A DNA stretch of 35,418 bases from Nitrospirota bacterium (GTDB lineage Bacteria > Nitrospirota > Thermodesulfovibrionia > Thermodesulfovibrionales > UBA6898), in assembly GCA_021814065.1 (NCBI GenBank), contig JAKAIZ010000005.1, forward strand, positions 1 through 35,418. Direction: 5' to 3'. The notes under the pieces are model-generated. The model ran no database searches. It saw nothing but the letters and a program-made list of their open reading frames with translations, and was not told where the DNA came from. Numbering within the stretch: the first letter of the stretch is position 1; every line of letters begins with the position of its first letter. This document shows, piece after piece, positions 34,295 through 35,418 of the stretch. Made by a program: the position numbers and the translations under genes.

Positions 34295-35418
34295 ATGAAT
34301 TTTATCGGCCTCGACGCGGGATCAGTAAGTGTCAAGCTTGTTTCCCTCGATAATGGTGGTAATAGGCGTCATAGCGTATATCAGAGACATAAAGGGCAGC
34401 CCCTGGCTGTAGCACTCCAACTTCTGAAAGAAGCGCTAGGTGTTGAGAGTGAGGAGTCAGGAGCCACTCCCCTCGCGCCTCGCGCCTCACGCCTCACCCC
34501 TCAATTTTCGCTTTCTTTAACCGGTTCGGCAGGCAGGCTGATCGGATCTGTTCTCGGCCTTGAACCGGTCAACGAAGTCGTTGCATATGCATATGCCACA
34601 TGCAGGCTCTATCCCGATATCAGGACCATCATCGAGCTTGGCGGCGAGGACTCGAAGCTCATTATGCTCGGAGAGGGTCCCGGCGCCGCAAAAGATTTCT
34701 CGATGAACTCCGTCTGCGCGGCCGGCACCGGCTCGTTCCTGGACCAGCAGGCCGAAAGGCTGAGGCTTACGATAGAAGAATTCAGCAAATTATGCCTAAA
34801 ATCGAAGAACCCTCCCCGCATCGCAGGAAGATGCAGCGTCTTTGCTAAGTCCGACATGATCCATCTTCAGCAGATCGCCAGCCCGGTGGAAGACATCGTT
34901 GCAGGGCTCTGCTTTGCGGTTGCCCGGAACTTTAAGGGCTCAATCGCGCGCGGCAGGGAGATAAAATCTCCTGTCTCTTTCCAGGGCGGGGTGGCGGCAA
35001 ACGCCGGCATGGTCAGGGCATTCAAAGAGATCTTCGGCCTCGATGAACTCTTTGTGCCGGAAGAGCATGCCCTCATGGGAGCCTTCGGAGCGGCAATGAA
35101 GAACCTCGATTCCGGGGCGAAACAGACGTTCGATCTGAAGAAACTGGAGGTCTTCATCAATTCGACAAGGACTGCGGAAAAAGGTCATATCCCTCTCCTC
35201 GGAGAGGGGGACCGGTTCTCTGAAAGACACCTTAAAAAAAGTGAGGAGACAGGAGTAAGGAGTCAGGAGTCACCCCCCTCACGCCTCTCGCCTCACACTT
35301 CACGTGTGAAAGCCTATCTCGGTATCGATATAGGTTCGATCAGCACGAATCTCGCGGTCATCGATGAAGACTGCAGACTGATGGCAAAGCGTTATCTCAT
35401 GACCGCCGGCAGGCCGAT
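34295..35418 (+). CDS. Acyl-CoA dehydratase activator-like ATPase (BcrAD/BadFG/HgdC ASKHA family), tandem-domain, 3' end beyond the window
   Basis: Hand-translated open frame to the window end: MNFIGLDAGSVSVKLVSLDNGG...SLTGSAGRLIGSVLG...ELGGEDSKLIML...MNSVCAAGTGSFLDQQAERL...FQGGVAANAGMVRAFKEIFG...AYLGIDIGSISTNLAVIDEDCRLMAKRYLMTAGRP. Missing from the ORF track because it is edge-truncated. Confidence 0.92.
   Translation, partial: MNFIGLDAGSVSVKLVSLDNGGNRRHSVYQRHKGQPLAVALQLLKEALGVESEESGATPLAPRASRLTPQFSLSLTGSAGRLIGSVLGLEPVNEVVAYAYATCRLYPDIRTIIELGGEDSKLIMLGEGPGAAKDFSMNSVCAAGTGSFLDQQAERLRLTIEEFSKLCLKSKNPPRIAGRCSVFAKSDMIHLQQIASPVEDIVAGLCFAVARNFKGSIARGREIKSPVSFQGGVAANAGMVRAFKEIFGLDELFVPEEHALMGAFGAAMKNLDSGAKQTFDLKKLEVFINSTRTAEKGHIPLLGEGDRFSERHLKKSEETGVRSQESPPSRLSPHTSRVKAYLGIDIGSISTNLAVIDEDCRLMAKRYLMTAGRP
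34449..34503 (+). repeat. Composite heptanucleotide repeat element in the ASKHA gene (copy 3)
   Basis: GTGAGGA GTCAGGA GCCACTCCCCTCGC GCCTCGC GCCTCAC GCCTCAC CCCTCA. Confidence 0.85.
35241..35305 (+). repeat. Composite heptanucleotide repeat element in the ASKHA gene (copy 4)
   Basis: GTGAGGA GACAGGA GTAAGGA GTCAGGA GTCACCCCC CTCACGC CTCTCGC CTCACAC TTCACGTG. Confidence 0.85.

Noticed and set aside
34600-34848. Plus-strand 82-aa and minus-strand ORFs (34609..34857, 34867..35160, 34940..35230)
   Set aside because: Out-of-frame or antisense within the ASKHA activator gene, which is continuous from 34295 to the window end.
1-35418. tRNA, rRNA, integrase, transposase, toxin-antitoxin or phage genes
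   Set aside because: None could be recognised on either strand by reading; no claim of a mobile island is made.

Overview
The window is dominated by one long minus-strand surface-glycan locus (about 7.6-33.9 kb). It contains a near-complete pseudaminic acid (nonulosonic acid) pathway: PseB, PseC, an SpsF-like cytidylyltransferase, a Pse-associated methylase, a WbuX/PseA-type amidotransferase with HisH/HisF partners, a PseG-PseH fusion and PseI. Two radical SAM genes, several glycosyltransferases, a Wzx-like flippase and three type IV pilin-like genes accompany it. Two of the pilins are each followed by a large polytopic (GT-C-like / DUF2723-like) membrane protein. Left of the locus are a 5'-partial-window glnE, a Dpp/Opp-type peptide ABC transporter (substrate-binding protein and two permeases, no ATPases) and uvrA. 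To the right, on the plus strand, is the start of a tandem ASKHA (BcrAD/BadFG/HgdC-type) activator gene. glnE and the activator run off the window edges and are not in the supplied ORF track; I read them directly. The most unusual signal is a dispersed composite element made of heptanucleotide repeats, (GTCAGGA)n - short spacer - (GCCTCAC)n. It occurs four times, always inside a coding sequence, in frame and in the same orientation relative to the gene: twice in uvrA and twice in the ASKHA gene. Other points of interest are an EF-hand-like DxDxNG loop in two paralogous pilins, a good sigma-54 promoter candidate upstream of them, a probable CTG start codon, and pilin/GT-C pairs that suggest dedicated pilin glycosylation.
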